Program-made: the position numbers and the translations under genes
Assembly (NCBI GenBank): GCA_000934455.1
Contig: KN883818.1
Location: 8,102-44,747, forward strand
Length of the DNA stretch: 36,646 nucleotides
Direction of reading: 5' to 3'
Origin: Apostichopus parvimensis
Taxonomy: Eukaryota; Echinodermata; Holothuroidea; Aspidochirotida; Stichopodidae
Part shown: positions 21,011 to 32,609 of the stretch, piece after piece
Layout of the letters: each line of letters starts with the position of its first letter
Position numbering within the stretch: the first letter of the stretch is position 1
Notes under the pieces: generated by a model
What the model saw: the letters and a program-made list of their open reading frames with translations, nothing else
Told to the model about the DNA's origin: nothing
The model's database searches: none

Positions 21011-21282
21011 TATTATTTTAGTACTGCACCTTTAAAGTCTATCAAAAAATATATTTGTTTGTACGAAAGACCATCTTTAGCTATAAAATCAGCATCTGAA
21101 TCTTGATAGTGTTTCTGTGAAGCTCACTTTCTTCTAAAGAACTTTTAATAATCTTTACATACTTCTTTCATTTGTTACATTTAATGCTGCCTTTAAGACA
21201 AACTAACATTATTCAATCAAGCTTATTAACCAACCACCGAAAAATTTCATTTCTCTTTCAATGCAGCAGAGCAGATTTTTTC

Positions 21283-21399
21283 CTAGTGAGACTTGGATGT
21301 TTCTTTAGCCAACTTCATCATCCGTTTGCGAGCAGCACCGAGAATTGCCATCAGAACAAAATCACTGACAAATTCGGGAAAATTGGGCAAAACAGAACC
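21283..21399 (-). CDS. HSD17B12-like: SDR gene, first (proximal) terminal exon
   Basis: Acceptor TCTTGTCTAG precedes 38 codons and TAG, phase 0. The peptide opens GSVLPNFPEFVSDFVL and ends in a basic tail (ARKRMMKLAKETSKSH). Being nearest to exon H, it is the default last exon. ATTAAA-like signals lie about 100-140 bases downstream on the - strand (near 21,180 and 21,144). Confidence 0.75.
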   Translation of the reverse strand, partial: GSVLPNFPEFVSDFVLMAILGAARKRMMKLAKETSKSH

Positions 21400-24300
21400 C
21401 TAGACAAGAAGAAGAAGAGAAAGAGCACTTTTTATATATTTAGTTTCTTTCCTTTTTGCTTTTCATCTTTGTATGATATATCTGTAATGGCTTCTACTTA
21501 GTGCTTTCATTGATGGGTTTACTGAGACAAAGTTGACAGTTATATTTCATTGAACTATTAAACTGCACATGGAGATGAACTTACACATCACAACAACCAT
21601 AATCAAAACAGTCATCTTGTCATCACGAAAGTCTCTCTAGCAATGCTGTCTTTGTTTTGTAGTTGCAATTCAGATCAACAGTTTGTACAATTCATAAATC
21701 AATTGAACTTCAGTATTATTGCTTTGCAATAAGCAAGAGAATGAGGTATTTCCATGTCGACGGATAGTGTATGTTGTGTTTGTGGATTGGGGGGAGGGGG
21801 CAGGAAGGACGATGAGGTGATTTGAAACGTTTACAGATCTTGTTAGCAGTTCCGATTTAGATTCTTCTCTCACTTCTTTAGCCTGGGTGCTTCATGCTGA
21901 TACTGTTTTTTTTTAATGCATCAACAGGCATCTACAGTAAATTTATTAGTTAAGTTTTAGTCAGTGTAATAAAAACCATAATACGCACCTGCAGATTATG
22001 AACAANNNNNNNNNNNNNNNNNNNNNNNNNNNNNNNNNNNNNNNNNNNNNNNNNNNNNNNNNNNNNNNNNNNNNNNNNNNNNNNNNNNNNNNNNNNNNNN
22101 NNNNNNNNNNNNNNNNNNNNNNNNNNNNNNNNNNNNNNNNNNNNNNNNNNNNNNNNNNNNNNNNNNNNNNNNNNNNNNNNNNNNNNNNNNNNNNNNNNNN
22201 NNNNNNNNNNNNNNNNNNNNNNNNNNNNNNNNNNNNNNNNNNNNNNNNNNNNNNNNNNNNNNNNNNNNNNNNNNNNNNNNNNNNNNNNNNNNNNNNNNNN
22301 NNNNNNNNNNNNNNNNNNNNNNNNNNNNNNNNNNNNNNNNNNNNNNNNNNNNNNNNNNNNNNNNNNNNNNNNNNNNNNNNNNNNNNNNNNNNNNNNNNNN
22401 NNNNNNNNNNNNNNNNNNNNNNNNNNNNNNNNNNNNNNNNNNNNNNNNNNNNNNNNNNNNNNNNNNNNNNNNNNNNNNNNNNNNNNNNNNNNNNNNNNNN
22501 NNNNNNNNNNNNNNNNNNNNNNNNNNNNNNNNNNNNNNNNNNNNNNNNNNNNNNNNNNNNNNNNNNNNNNNNNNNNNNNNNNNNNNNNNNNNNNNNNNNN
22601 NNNNNNNNNNNNNNNNNNNNNNNNNNNNNNNNNNNNNNNNNNNNNNNNNNNNNNNNNNNNNNNNNNNNNNNNNNNNNNNNNNNNNNNNNNNNNNNNNNNN
22701 NNNNNNNNNNNNNNNNNNNNNNNNNNNNNNNNNNNNNNNNNNNNNNNNNNNNNNNNNNNNNNNNNNNNNNNNNNNNNNNNNNNNNNNNNNNNNNNNNNNN
22801 NNNNNNNNNNNNNNNNNNNNNNNNNNNNNNNNNNNNNNNNNNNNNNNNNNNNNNNNNNNNNNNNNNNNNNNNNNNNNNNNNNNNNNNNNNNNNNNNNNNN
22901 NNNNNNNNNNNNNNNNNNNNNNNNNNNNNNNNNNNNNNNNNNNNNNNNNNNNNNNNNNNNNNNNNNNNNNNNNNNNNNNNNNNNNNNNNNGATGTTCTTT
23001 AAGTTATTTCTCTGCAAGATGTAATATTTGTTATAAGCCAAGCTCTGCCCTTACCTGGACAATGAGTCCTTTAGATGAATATTCAACATTCAGGGCCCGA
23101 GAGAAGAAGTCCAGGTACGACTGAGGGAGACAAATGAAGATCCACATTGAAGCAGGTGATTGCGTTGAGTGGTCCATTTACATGCAATATTATGAGAATT
23201 TGCAAATCTCACTCGAGATAAAAAATTGTAACTGATGAAAACTGAGGTTTTAGTTTTATGGTTCAAGTTGAATTCTGAGCATCTTTCAACTAGAAAATTT
23301 CAACTTTTTTCTTGCTTGGTGGTGTGTTCCAGGGCCTGAACTGCCCCTAGTTGCCTCCATGTAGGAGTGACTTACCTTAGTACTGGAGTAAACTGCCAGA
23401 AGAGGGGTTGGCAGAGACCCTGCAGCTGATGCAATGTTAATGATCAGACCCTTCTTCCTGGTTGCAGAAAAAGGAAAGCAGTCAAAAAGTGATTTAACAT
23501 ACAGGAGCAGGCTTTATGTCTTTGCAATGCTCAATGATATTTTGGAGCAACCTAATGTTGTTGAATATTGACCCCTAGCTGACCTCAAACATCGGGAGGA
23601 GTTGTGAGCAAATTTGGTAATTATCCATCGAAAGTTTGTGGAATAAATTGCCCACAGAGAATAAACCCTAGATGACCACTTGAAACAGGTGAACCAAATA
23701 TAAGAAAAGGCTGTATTTACCTGGAAAGCATAGATGGTACAATGAGGTAGGTCATCTGAAGGGAAGAAAGGACAATTCAAAAAGTCTGCTTCACCCAAAT
23801 ATTACCTACTGGATCGTATAAAAAATACATCTAAATACTAAATAGGGCATCTTTGAGGGGGGTGGGAACAGGGTAAGATTTTTGTTCAACTGAGTTTTGA
23901 TAAAAAATGTTTAATAGAGTTTCATTCCAAAAATTCACTATCACTATTTCATTTTCTATTATTTTCGGTTTTAATATTTTATTATTTATGTCAAGACACC
24001 TGCAAGTTGTGTGTTCGTTACCTGCAATGTACACCACTCATCGACAACCCTGACAGTGGCTACAAAAGAGTGACACTGTTTATTCGTTAAGATAGAGACA
24101 CAGCAATAAGATGATGCCTCAACAAGATCAGAAGTTACTAACAAAAACGTTAAATTTTTTAACTTTAGTTGGAGATTACCCAACAGTATACATCCTCCAG
24201 GCAAGAAAAATATGTTGAAACAAGACTAGAAAGTAAACTTATTACAGCAAAAGTATTATTTCTGGCTAAATTTTGAGCGAAGGTTATTAATTTGAAGTGT

Positions 24301-27300
24301 TAATTATATGGCTTAAATGCTTTTCTGCAGTTGACAGATGTTGATTATGACGTCACAATGAAGTCGGTAGGTGAACTAACAGAATCTCAAACTACTCGAT
24401 ATTTAATATTTACTACCCATGCTTAAAGCTCTGCCATGTGAGTGGAATTTTCTACAATCTGTGTTTATCCACCACGACAATTTAATAATAGACTAGATTT
24501 TTGGAAACAGTAAATATCAGAAAACATAATAATTTCTGCTCCAATTGGTCTTATATTATGTGCAACAGGAGTGGTGTAATTGGGCATTAAGGCTTAAAAA
24601 AACAACATTATTTGGGACTAAATATTCTGTACAATCAGTAACGCCAACCCCAAACGAGAAAGACTAGTATGTCTCACAATCCAGTCCACCTCAAATCTCA
24701 TTTTTAACTGACCGGGCCAAATTAAATATGCAGTTCTTTCGACTGAGATTATCCCCAAAACTTACTGGTTTGGAGATTAACTTCACTCCTCTCTTACCTG
24801 TCTCCCAGTCTACATGCACTTTCCTATCTACCTACGCTACATGATCAGAACGTTTAAGCACTGCGCCATCACTTCTTGGGCATCGTCCTCTTTCTCTTCC
24901 TTCTGAATCTACCATTCAAACAAGCAACTTCGTGTGTTTCAACGCAACATTGTTTTAACTGAGATAAAACCAATCCACCCCAAAATGCAGTGCATATAAA
25001 AGTTGTACTGAGTTAGACCAGTCCACCTTTATTTGCATCTTAAATTGAGAAAGACAAAATGAAATAAAACAAACAACTTACCATTGTAGCTGCTAAACAG
25101 TTAACATTAATCATTCCCTGAATCATCTGGAAATGCCAAAAAAAAAACAAATAAATAGTATCAAATATGTACAGTATTAACATTATATATTTTTGTATCT
25201 TGATATGCAGGATATAGTTTCATGCTACGTTCACCATTTTATGTTTTCGGTCGATGTGTGCATTATGTGAATGTATGTACACAATTCCATTAATCATATG
25301 TAACTGTACTCTCCTACACATTTACACTTTCAGTTGAAAAAGTTAATCAGTATGTTTAAATATATATATACAATACTACCTAAATAATATTGTAAGATTA
25401 GATATGCGAGACCTATAACACCCAATATGAACAAGAGATATCGGATGCAGGGCAAAGAACTTTGAAAGTTTTTTCTCTAACATTGTTTCTGTATGATCCA
25501 TAATACACATAAGCACACAAGAATTGAGATGCAATTCGACAAGATATGCCAATGTTTCTCTAACAAACCTTCTGTATATCATGTAACACATGAAAACACA
25601 CAAAGAATTGAGATGCAGGACAAGATATAGCAATGAATTTTACAACATACCTTCTCTGGGTCTTCTAACTCATGAAAGTATAGCGGATATGGATAAGACA
25701 TGCCAACGTTGTTAACTAAGACACCAATCTCCAAGCCGTCGAGCTGTTTGCCGATATTTTCATAGATTTCGCTTCCAGACGTAAAGTCAACGGCGATGAC
25801 CTTGGTCTGTACATTGTACTTAGAGGCCGGAAAGAAATACTGCCAAATCAGAAACTTAACGGAACGGGTAATTCTGAAACAACCAGTAAACCAAAACGTT
25901 TAGTGGTTACGATGTCTAAACATATTCATATTGTGGTAAAGCCATACATGTTAATATACATGAACTTGTGCACACCAAAATGAAGATTATGTATTGACTA
26001 GTGCTTTTAATAGTTTTTCGATCTCATATTCCTGTATACATCTGTAAATGGTATATGTAATTACTGTTTTATGTATTTACTGTTTTATGTCATTGTATAT
26101 TCTAGATTGTGTGTAAAGCGCACAGATGCATCGCGCGTAGTGCGCTATATAAGATTTTATTTACATTACATTACTAATGCTGTAACATATATAAAGAAAG
26201 GTATTAGTAATCAGTTATCGTATTGACCAAGCATTAACCATTTGATTTGCTGGAAAGGATTTTACAGAATAGAATTTATGTTCCAATTCCTAATGCAAGT
26301 CGCTTTAAGATTTGTTAATATGCTGTGAGCTCTACAAATGAGATCTGAAATATTTTGACAAACTTCAAGTTATCTGGTATAAATCACGACACAAATTGCC
26401 AGTCTGAGACCAATTAAGATAACCTTTTTAACCTTTTCAAAGAACATCATACCATTGAAAAATTGACGGATTTTATTATAATAGCTTTAATTTTGGAGTG
26501 ACATCATGTTTAAAAGGGGTTCAGACTTTGACACCTGTTGACCTCTTTTGATTTCTACAAATTTCAATCATTGAACATCTCTCTAGCAAGTAGAACATTG
26601 ATTCAAACTGGTGGTTGAGGAGAAATTGTTTCTATAAGCTGTCTTTTTACTATTGCGTTCATACAGTACCGCTGTGTACTTTGGTATTATTTTAACATAC
26701 AGTATATCATATGCACAGTACATTATGTACCCATCTACCGATTAAAAAGTCAGAAAATTTAGGTGTATGATACTAGTTTAGTACTGATATTTCTTATGTA
26801 TTTATTTATATAAGGGGGAGAGGGTCAAGCAATAGCCATGTGTGATTTGACATGGAATGACCCCATAACTTACCAATTTCAGATGCCACCGCATCTAGTT
26901 TTGACTCTGTTCTGCTCATGAGAACCACCTTAAGACCCTTGGCAGCTAACTGAAAGCAGAATGAGAGACAAAAAGTACAGCAGGTGCAGGGAATAATTTG
27001 TGTAGCAGTTTTGAAGATGCTGTATTTTGCCTCTTATTAAATACAATGGTTTCTATGTACAAAAACAGCTATACATCATTGCACAGGTATATATGACAAT
27101 TTGTCTAGTTTGCATAGCATTTTCTATATGATATTGGATCAATTATTCCCTGAGATGGCATACAGTACAGTACAGTACAGACCATTACAGGACTGAACAT
27201 TGCAGTGCAGTACACAGTACAGTACATTAGAGGACAGTACAGCACATCACAGTACAGTACACAGTAAAGTCCAGTACAGCACAGTACAATACAATACAGT

Positions 27301-27976
27301 ACAGTCCAGTACAGCACAGTGCATTACATAAGAGGAGAGTACAGCACATCACAGTACAGTACAGTACAGAACAATATACAGTAAAGTCCAGTACAGAGTA
27401 CACAGTACACAATAGTCCAGTACAGCACAGTGCAGTACAGTACATTACAGTACAGTACACAGTACAGTCCAGTACAGCACAGTGTAGTACAGTACATTAG
27501 AGTACAGTACAGCACATCACAGTACAGAACAGTACATTAAACAGTACATTCCATTACACAGTACAGTCCAGTACACAGTAAAGTACAAAGTACAGTACAA
27601 TACAGTAAGTACAGTACATTACATTACACCAGATGGGTTATCTTTAAAGCAGGCAATCGGTGTTGATTTGATACTTTGATACACTCTGGTACTTGTACAT
27701 ACTTTGGTATAGTTTGTACACTACAATCAGGGAATCATTTCATCCTGTTTGAAAATGTTCTTCGAGTTCGATCACATGTAGTCACCAATTATGATGGTCT
27801 GGTTACATCCAGGGTCACCTTTAGTGAATACAACATTTTAGACAGGTCCATCCGGTAATTTATAACACAACCTGTACCAGAGACCGAAACTTGACAACAT
27901 TTTATCTCACTTACCTGCTTAGCATAGGCCTTCCCAATGCCATCAGTTGCTCCTGTAACTACTGCACGTAGACGAG
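21283..27976 (-). CDS. HSD17B12-like: Short-chain dehydrogenase, HSD17B12/HSD17B3 type
   Basis: Seven exons are readable on the - strand, an eighth runs into the gap, and a terminal exon lies at 21283-21399. In order they show the Rossmann NAD(P) motif TGATDGIG, a VLMSR strand, the SDR motif NNVGMSYPYP, the serine-containing NIASAAGS block and the catalytic YSSTK (YxxxK). The spacing and the words EIGVLVNNVGMS and LDFFSRALNVEY fit SDR12C enzymes. These reduce 3-oxoacyl-CoA in ER fatty-acid elongation or 17-oxosteroids. The N-terminal membrane exon lies beyond 27,976 and was not found. HSD17B12 is my first choice; HSD17B3 or HSDL1-like is possible. The acceptor at 25,827 is defective, so check whether this allele is functional. 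Confidence 0.85.
21400..21988. other. Last intron of the SDR gene (proximal form)
   Basis: No other exon is seen. A G-rich patch GGGGGGAGGGGGCAGG lies at about 21,788-21,803 on the + strand. Confidence 0.5.
21989..22005 (-). CDS. HSD17B12-like: SDR exon H, 3' edge only, rest in assembly gap
   Basis: The last codons before a good CAG|GTGCGT donor read VHNLQ in phase 0. They join in frame to the G of either terminal exon. In relatives this point follows a conserved Gly-Tyr-x-x-His stretch. By comparison with human HSD17B12 about 45 codons should lie in the gap. Confidence 0.6.
22006..22990. other. Assembly gap, 985 N
   Basis: Unsequenced scaffold gap. The long open frames across it are artefacts of N. 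At least one coding exon of the SDR gene lies here. Confidence 0.99.
23055..23120 (-). CDS. HSD17B12-like: SDR exon G
   Basis: Twenty-two codons opening SYLDFFSRALNVEYSSKG, ending CAG|GTAAGG, phase 0 at both ends. It corresponds to the helix after the catalytic lysine. Confidence 0.85.
23376..23457 (-). CDS. HSD17B12-like: SDR exon F, catalytic Ser and YxxxK
   Basis: The exon encodes KKGLIINIASAAGSLP and then AVYSSTK, ending AAG|GTAAGT. The Ser in the NIASAAGS block and the Tyr and Lys of YSSTK are the expected catalytic residues. All are intact. Confidence 0.9.
23721..23755 (-). CDS. HSD17B12-like: SDR exon E
   Basis: Eleven codons plus two bases, MTYLIVPSMLS, between acceptor CTTCCCTTCAG and donor AG|GTAAAT. 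The phase matches the one-base start of exon F, and the split codon gives Arg. Confidence 0.85.
23756..25081. other. SDR intron between exons D and E
   Basis: AT-rich intron of about 1.3 kb. It holds a TGACGTCA palindrome (24348-24355) and no supported exon of another gene. Confidence 0.5.
25082..25126 (-). CDS. HSD17B12-like: SDR exon D
   Basis: Fifteen codons, MIQGMINVNCLAATM, with acceptor GGCATTTCCAG and donor ATG|GTAAGT, phase 0 at both ends. It corresponds to the conserved INxN helix of the family; the Asn here helps keep the proton-relay water in SDR enzymes. Confidence 0.85.
25651..25826 (-). CDS. HSD17B12-like: SDR exon C, NNVG motif, abnormal acceptor
   Basis: The exon encodes SKYNVQTKVIAVDFTSGS, then GLEIGVLVNNVGMSYPYP, and ends GAG AAG|GTATGT in phase 0. 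Only a 5' edge at 25826 is in phase with exon B and aligns without a gap to family members. The two intronic bases before that edge read GG instead of AG, after a good pyrimidine tract (TATTTCTTTCC). All nearby AG dinucleotides give a wrong phase with the main exon B donor. Confidence 0.75.
25827..26873. other. SDR intron between exons B and C
   Basis: About 1.05 kb. It contains the abnormal GG acceptor at 25827-25828. At about 26,100-26,175 there is a probable retroposon 3' tail with AAAGCGCACAG and GTGCGCTATATAAGATTTTA followed by an ATTAC-type repeat, similar to common LINE/SINE tails. Confidence 0.45.
26874..26949 (-). CDS. HSD17B12-like: SDR exon B
   Basis: Acceptor TGCTTTCAG, 25 codons beginning LAAKGLKVVLMSRTESKL, then donor ATTG|GTAAGT in phase 1. 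The basic/Ser residues after the second strand (VLMSRTESK) suggest a preference for NADP(H). Confidence 0.85.
27161..27629 (+). repeat. Pentamer-based minisatellite (CAGTA)n, intronic
   Basis: About 470 bp made of CAGTA units with variants (CATTA, CAGCA, CAGTC). It lies in the intron between SDR exons A and B. The complementary strand gives spurious Leu-Tyr-Cys-rich open frames. Confidence 0.9.
27915..27976 (-). CDS. HSD17B12-like: SDR exon A, NAD(P)-binding motif
   Basis: The exon encodes RLRAVVTGATDGIGKAYAKQ and ends CAG|GTAAGT in phase 0. The acceptor is taken as TTTAAG, because a TAA lies just upstream in frame. TGxxxGIG binds the dinucleotide phosphates. Confidence 0.85.
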
Positions 27977-30900
27977 CTTAAACCGTTGTAAAGTCACAAC
28001 CGTTCACCACCTTACTCTTGATCCTCAACATCGATACCATTCATTAGAATAGTGCATATTCTATGGCAGTTTTAATGTGACACAAAATACAGAACAGTCC
28101 AATACCATCAAACTAAATACGTTCGTTCATTCCCCTTTCTGAGTTTAGAGGCGATAATATATTCCTAGTAGATTCTCTTCAGAATGGGTTAGCCCGGCAT
28201 TTTATGTAGCCTTCTCATGTATAATAAACAGCTTAACTATCATGCTGAAATATCTGAACGGTTGGTGTTAACTTTGTTGTATTCATAATGGTAAATGAAT
28301 AATTATACACCCACATTATTTACCCTTGCGGACAAAAAAAGCTATTGAAAACATAAAGTCCGCGAATACTGTAAAATTATTATTTATTTTTCGTAATTTA
28401 AACAAAAAATACATGTCTCCGTACGTCTCCGTACGCAAGCGACACTAAGAAAGGACACTCAACATTCAACACTAGATTCATTGAGAGCCAGGTCAGGCGC
28501 TGGGACAATTGCGTCACATGGCTCCTGTTTTGCACTACCCCCTTTAAGTATACCAGCATATGAGAACGCGCTTCTTTAGCCCACAGGACCTAATTTTCCC
28601 GGCTTCCTGAATATTTTCCCAGGACCCCTTATTGGCCCTGGTCCCTTTAATCCCATCTCGCCAGGCCTGGCTTACACGTTGGTCGTTGTAGGAAACAGTT
28701 TGTTAGCAAATTAAGTGAGACTTATTTACTCAAGTCTTAACTTAATTTGTACAGATCATGTGATAATAGTTGCCATGAGTACCTGTACGGAAATCTGTGA
28801 TCTCCTAATTTTGAAAGTGCAGAAATTATAGCTAAAAATAGGCCTACGTAAGGACCGGATTGTTGTGGGGAAGTCTGGTGGTGACATCCAAGGGAGGAGA
28901 GACATATAGTATGGCAAGATAAGACAGAAACTCAATGATTCACTTGATGTGTTTGTATTGTGCTCCATACCAGCGAGCTCTCTTAGAGCTTTTAATGATA
29001 AACTTCCGCAGGGACAGTTAATTCGAAATAAACATATATTTGGGATAGGCTAAGTAAATCTTATATTTCGTGTGCGAACCACTTTGTGAATGGTCCTGAA
29101 AACAAACTTATTCGGGTTTCTTACCTTCAGCTTCATGGTGTTTGGAAGGTTTAACTTACAAATAAACCAGTAGGCCTACTTATCCGTACACTTGTTTGGA
29201 GAGCCAAACTTGCAAATAAACTAGCACATACCCCAACACTTGTTTGGATGGCCGAAGTTGCAAATATAATATTGCAAAGCCCCTTCATCTACAATCTTTA
29301 AATACCGATAAGCTACATTTTATCTTTACTCTCCTTCAATGTTAAATAGGTGTTTGTTGTTTTCGGTTGATACTTCGTACTACTGATCAGGCTTAATTTA
29401 CTTCGGACCTGTCATGTTCGTTTTTTTAATCATTCTTTACTGAAGCCTATAATTATATGGGTGATGGGTAAAGGCTGAAATGTCTTCACTTCTGGCAACC
29501 ATGCACCTTATCTTTGTGTGTACGAGACATTTCTTAGTTAACTCAATGAGGTGTTACCCTGACGGGTGATACACTACCGTGGTTTTGATCACGTAATATA
29601 CCACATATCATCACCACGATAATATATGCACTGCCAGCTTATGCGAAAGTCAAAAGTGAACCATACAATATTGTGCAGATGCCAGACATAATCCATAGTC
29701 ACACAGCATGTTTTTATTTATCATGATCGACCCAATATCTTATCAAGATGTTTATTCTGTATTTTGCAGTTTCAATTTTGATGGACTTTGTCTTTGATTG
29801 AGTGGTTGTACTATCATGAGACCTGCCTATACAAACTCACAACAACGAGCAGTCATCGGTGTATCAGATAAAAACTTCATTAACCTTCAAGAACAAATAA
29901 ATAGCGTTAACGACTATCTCATCAGTGTCAATCGGTAACATGGCCTCGTTTAAAGGATTATTTACTATATATACTTAATTATATATATACTTGAATTAAT
30001 GTTATGACTTCTTCAGTCGTTTGAATTGAAATAAACAAACCAATTTATTATTAAAAATTTATAAAGATTTGTTGGTTTCTTATAAAAACACGTTCAAATA
30101 AAATGATGAAACGAAACAAAAAAAATATTCATTTTGAATCAATTTTCGATGCAGAACTTCTTCATGTCGTAATAGATAACGGTCTCGCATGAAGCTGAGA
30201 ACCAACATGGTTGTTGCAGGCGTAGCATGTTTGTACACATAGTTTCTTTCTTTACATCAAATTTGGTTGCCATTTTATGCTTAAGGTATATAGATACCTT
30301 TACTTATCAACAAAATATGAATTATAATTTATTGTTGTCTAAAACTTTTACTGCTTTAAAACAGATGTGAATGCTGGTGATAATAGCGCGATAAAACCGT
30401 TGGAAAGGTAAAGTCTAAACTTCAAATCTGATAAAAACAAGTTGAATAACTACTTGACGAATATGTAAAGATGAACATCGAGCTCAACCAATAACCAGTA
30501 AGGATGACTGAGCCGTTTGGTATTCAGCCAGTCTCCATTTTGATTAAAGAGTATTCACTGGATAACGCCAGTACGGTATTGCTATTTCTTCAAGCAAACG
30601 GAGAAGATTGCCATCATCTCAATTATGCATTTTGATAATCATCTTTCTATCTGACACGGTGAACAACTTTCCTCCCAGGTAAGTCAGTTGCTCATGAATA
30701 TTACTCGAATTTATGAATCATGCATGCTGTTTTATATGGCGGACCTCTCCACAATAATCAATAAAGCATTACACGTTGTACTATAAACATTGCAAATATA
30801 AAGAAAATCGACTGAAGTCACAACCTTAGGTTCTGATATTTCATAGTTAAAAACAATCTACCTTCAGAGTAGGTAGATACTTTGATAGTTGTTTTCAATC

Positions 30901-32609
30901 TATACAAAATTCACTTTTACAATGTGGAAATCGTATAAAGACACAAATGTCGTTATTCACGAAGTCCGCTCATTTGTCCAGACCAAAATGTTAATGATTA
31001 TTTGTGTTAACTTGTAAATTCAAAACGTACTTTTCACTTCATGTTAACAACATTACGGCCAACATAACATATAGCATGTGACATCATTTGTCGTAATAGC
31101 TAATTATATCATAAGTACTTAAACTTTTTCTTTTTCTTTAAACTTTTTTAAGCATTTTCTCAACAATAATTAATATTACTGTAACAATGCTATCAAGTAT
31201 GACGATCACAATACTGCCAAATGTTAAACTTCGATCTAATATTACAACAGGTATACGTATACAGAAAGAAGATATTTAGATACACATGGTATTCATTTGA
31301 TAGTGAGTGAGTAACAATGACACAGAGAGTATCCGTGTTTTAACATTTTTCGTAAGAATGATTATAAACTTATGCCATATACACATTACTAGTCTTTAAC
31401 GATAACTTTAAACATCGTTTTTGCCTGCCGCATTAATTTGTGTTTAATAATCCCCTCAATTAATATAAAGAGCAACGGTCTGCACTAACTACAGTTATAT
31501 TTTTATCATTGTTTTTTAAAATAAAATCTACCCATTGAATGTACCCTTCATGCCTATTATTGGATACAGTTTTACTGTAATTATAGTGAATTGTAACTGT
31601 GATCGTGTACATATCTGAATAGATACTTTCTAGTTATTCGTGTTATACTTACTGTTAATGAATCAAACAACAGACTCATATGGATTGATCTAAAATAATA
31701 ACATGCCTAAGAATATTACTAATAAAGCAGGACACCAATACAATGAAATTCAACACGGCCTTCCACTACTAAAATGAATCATAAATTAAGATCTATAAAG
31801 TTATGCAATAACAAATACTTTTATTGTACTTTTCTATATCATGTTTCTTTTTTAAAATGGCTAGCTCAAAGGATTTTCTGTGAATTTTAACAGTATAGAA
31901 CCATGATTATGGTACACATTTCAAAACGGTCTTCGACTGATATCTGCTTCGATTCCTGCTTCTTTCTTTGTAGTCAAGATATATATTTTTCTGGTGAGAC
32001 TGTATTGATAGTCTGGATATTTGGGTGGCAACATTTTAACGATAATTGGTTCTGTTGTGTAAACAATTCAGTAAAGAAGAGTTTAACAAACATGTTTCCA
32101 TACGATTATTTGCTAATAGCGGAATATAAATCTCACAGTGGTAACTGTTATAGACAAAACTATGTTGCAAACGATCTTTAATGAAACAGTCAAGAAGGAT
32201 TATATATACATGTACAATTACAATGTACAATTACATACTTTTTAGACTTTATATTGGATATGAGGGCATTTATATATTTGTGTACACTTTAATGTTTTGT
32301 AGGTACATTTTATATTTTTGTTCATTTTATAGGAACGTTTTCATATCTATGTATATTATTTTACGTCTTATATGTTGTTTTAAAGTTTTTGATGTTTTGA
32401 GCTCTTGTTATCAACCAATTTAAATTGTATTTTTATATGATTGGCTGAATAAATATCTATCTATCTATCTAAACTATTCGTGATATAGGTTATTATAATT
32501 CCGCTCATGTACCAGTAAATATGAGCGGTATTTGAAATAGTGATTCAAGACCGAATTGTTGCAGTATATAAAAGACTGTGAAGTAGAAACTACATAATCT
32601 TGAATGTTA
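27977..32609. other. AT-rich intergenic region
   Basis: No supported gene is found, although the N-terminal exon of the SDR gene should lie upstream of 27,976 on the - strand. Local features are three diverged ~50-bp repeats at 29,130-29,275 (ACACTTGTTTGGA and TTGCAAATAAAC blocks), a TAGGCCTAC word at 28,842 and 29,172, and a retroposon tail at 32,240-32,470. Open frames at 31,903-32,423 are low-complexity and not convincing. Confidence 0.45.
32240..32470 (+). mobile_element. Probable LINE-type 3' end with (ATCT)n tail
   Basis: T-rich 3'-UTR-like sequence ends ATGATTGGCTGAATAAAT, directly followed by a short (ATCT)n run at 32454-32470. Such simple-repeat tails are common on truncated non-LTR retroposons. 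No reverse transcriptase remnant is visible. Confidence 0.4.

Noticed and set aside
21950..23041. 363- and 334-codon open frames over the gap
   Set aside because: They consist almost entirely of N. Only the VHNLQ donor edge is informative.
24331..24366. 36-base + strand exon-like segment (LTDVDYDVTMKS) with acceptor and GTAGGT donor
   Set aside because: It stands alone on the opposite strand inside an SDR intron, with no in-phase partner.
27105..27515. Leu-Tyr-Cys-rich open frames on the - strand
   Set aside because: They are translations of the CAGTA minisatellite.
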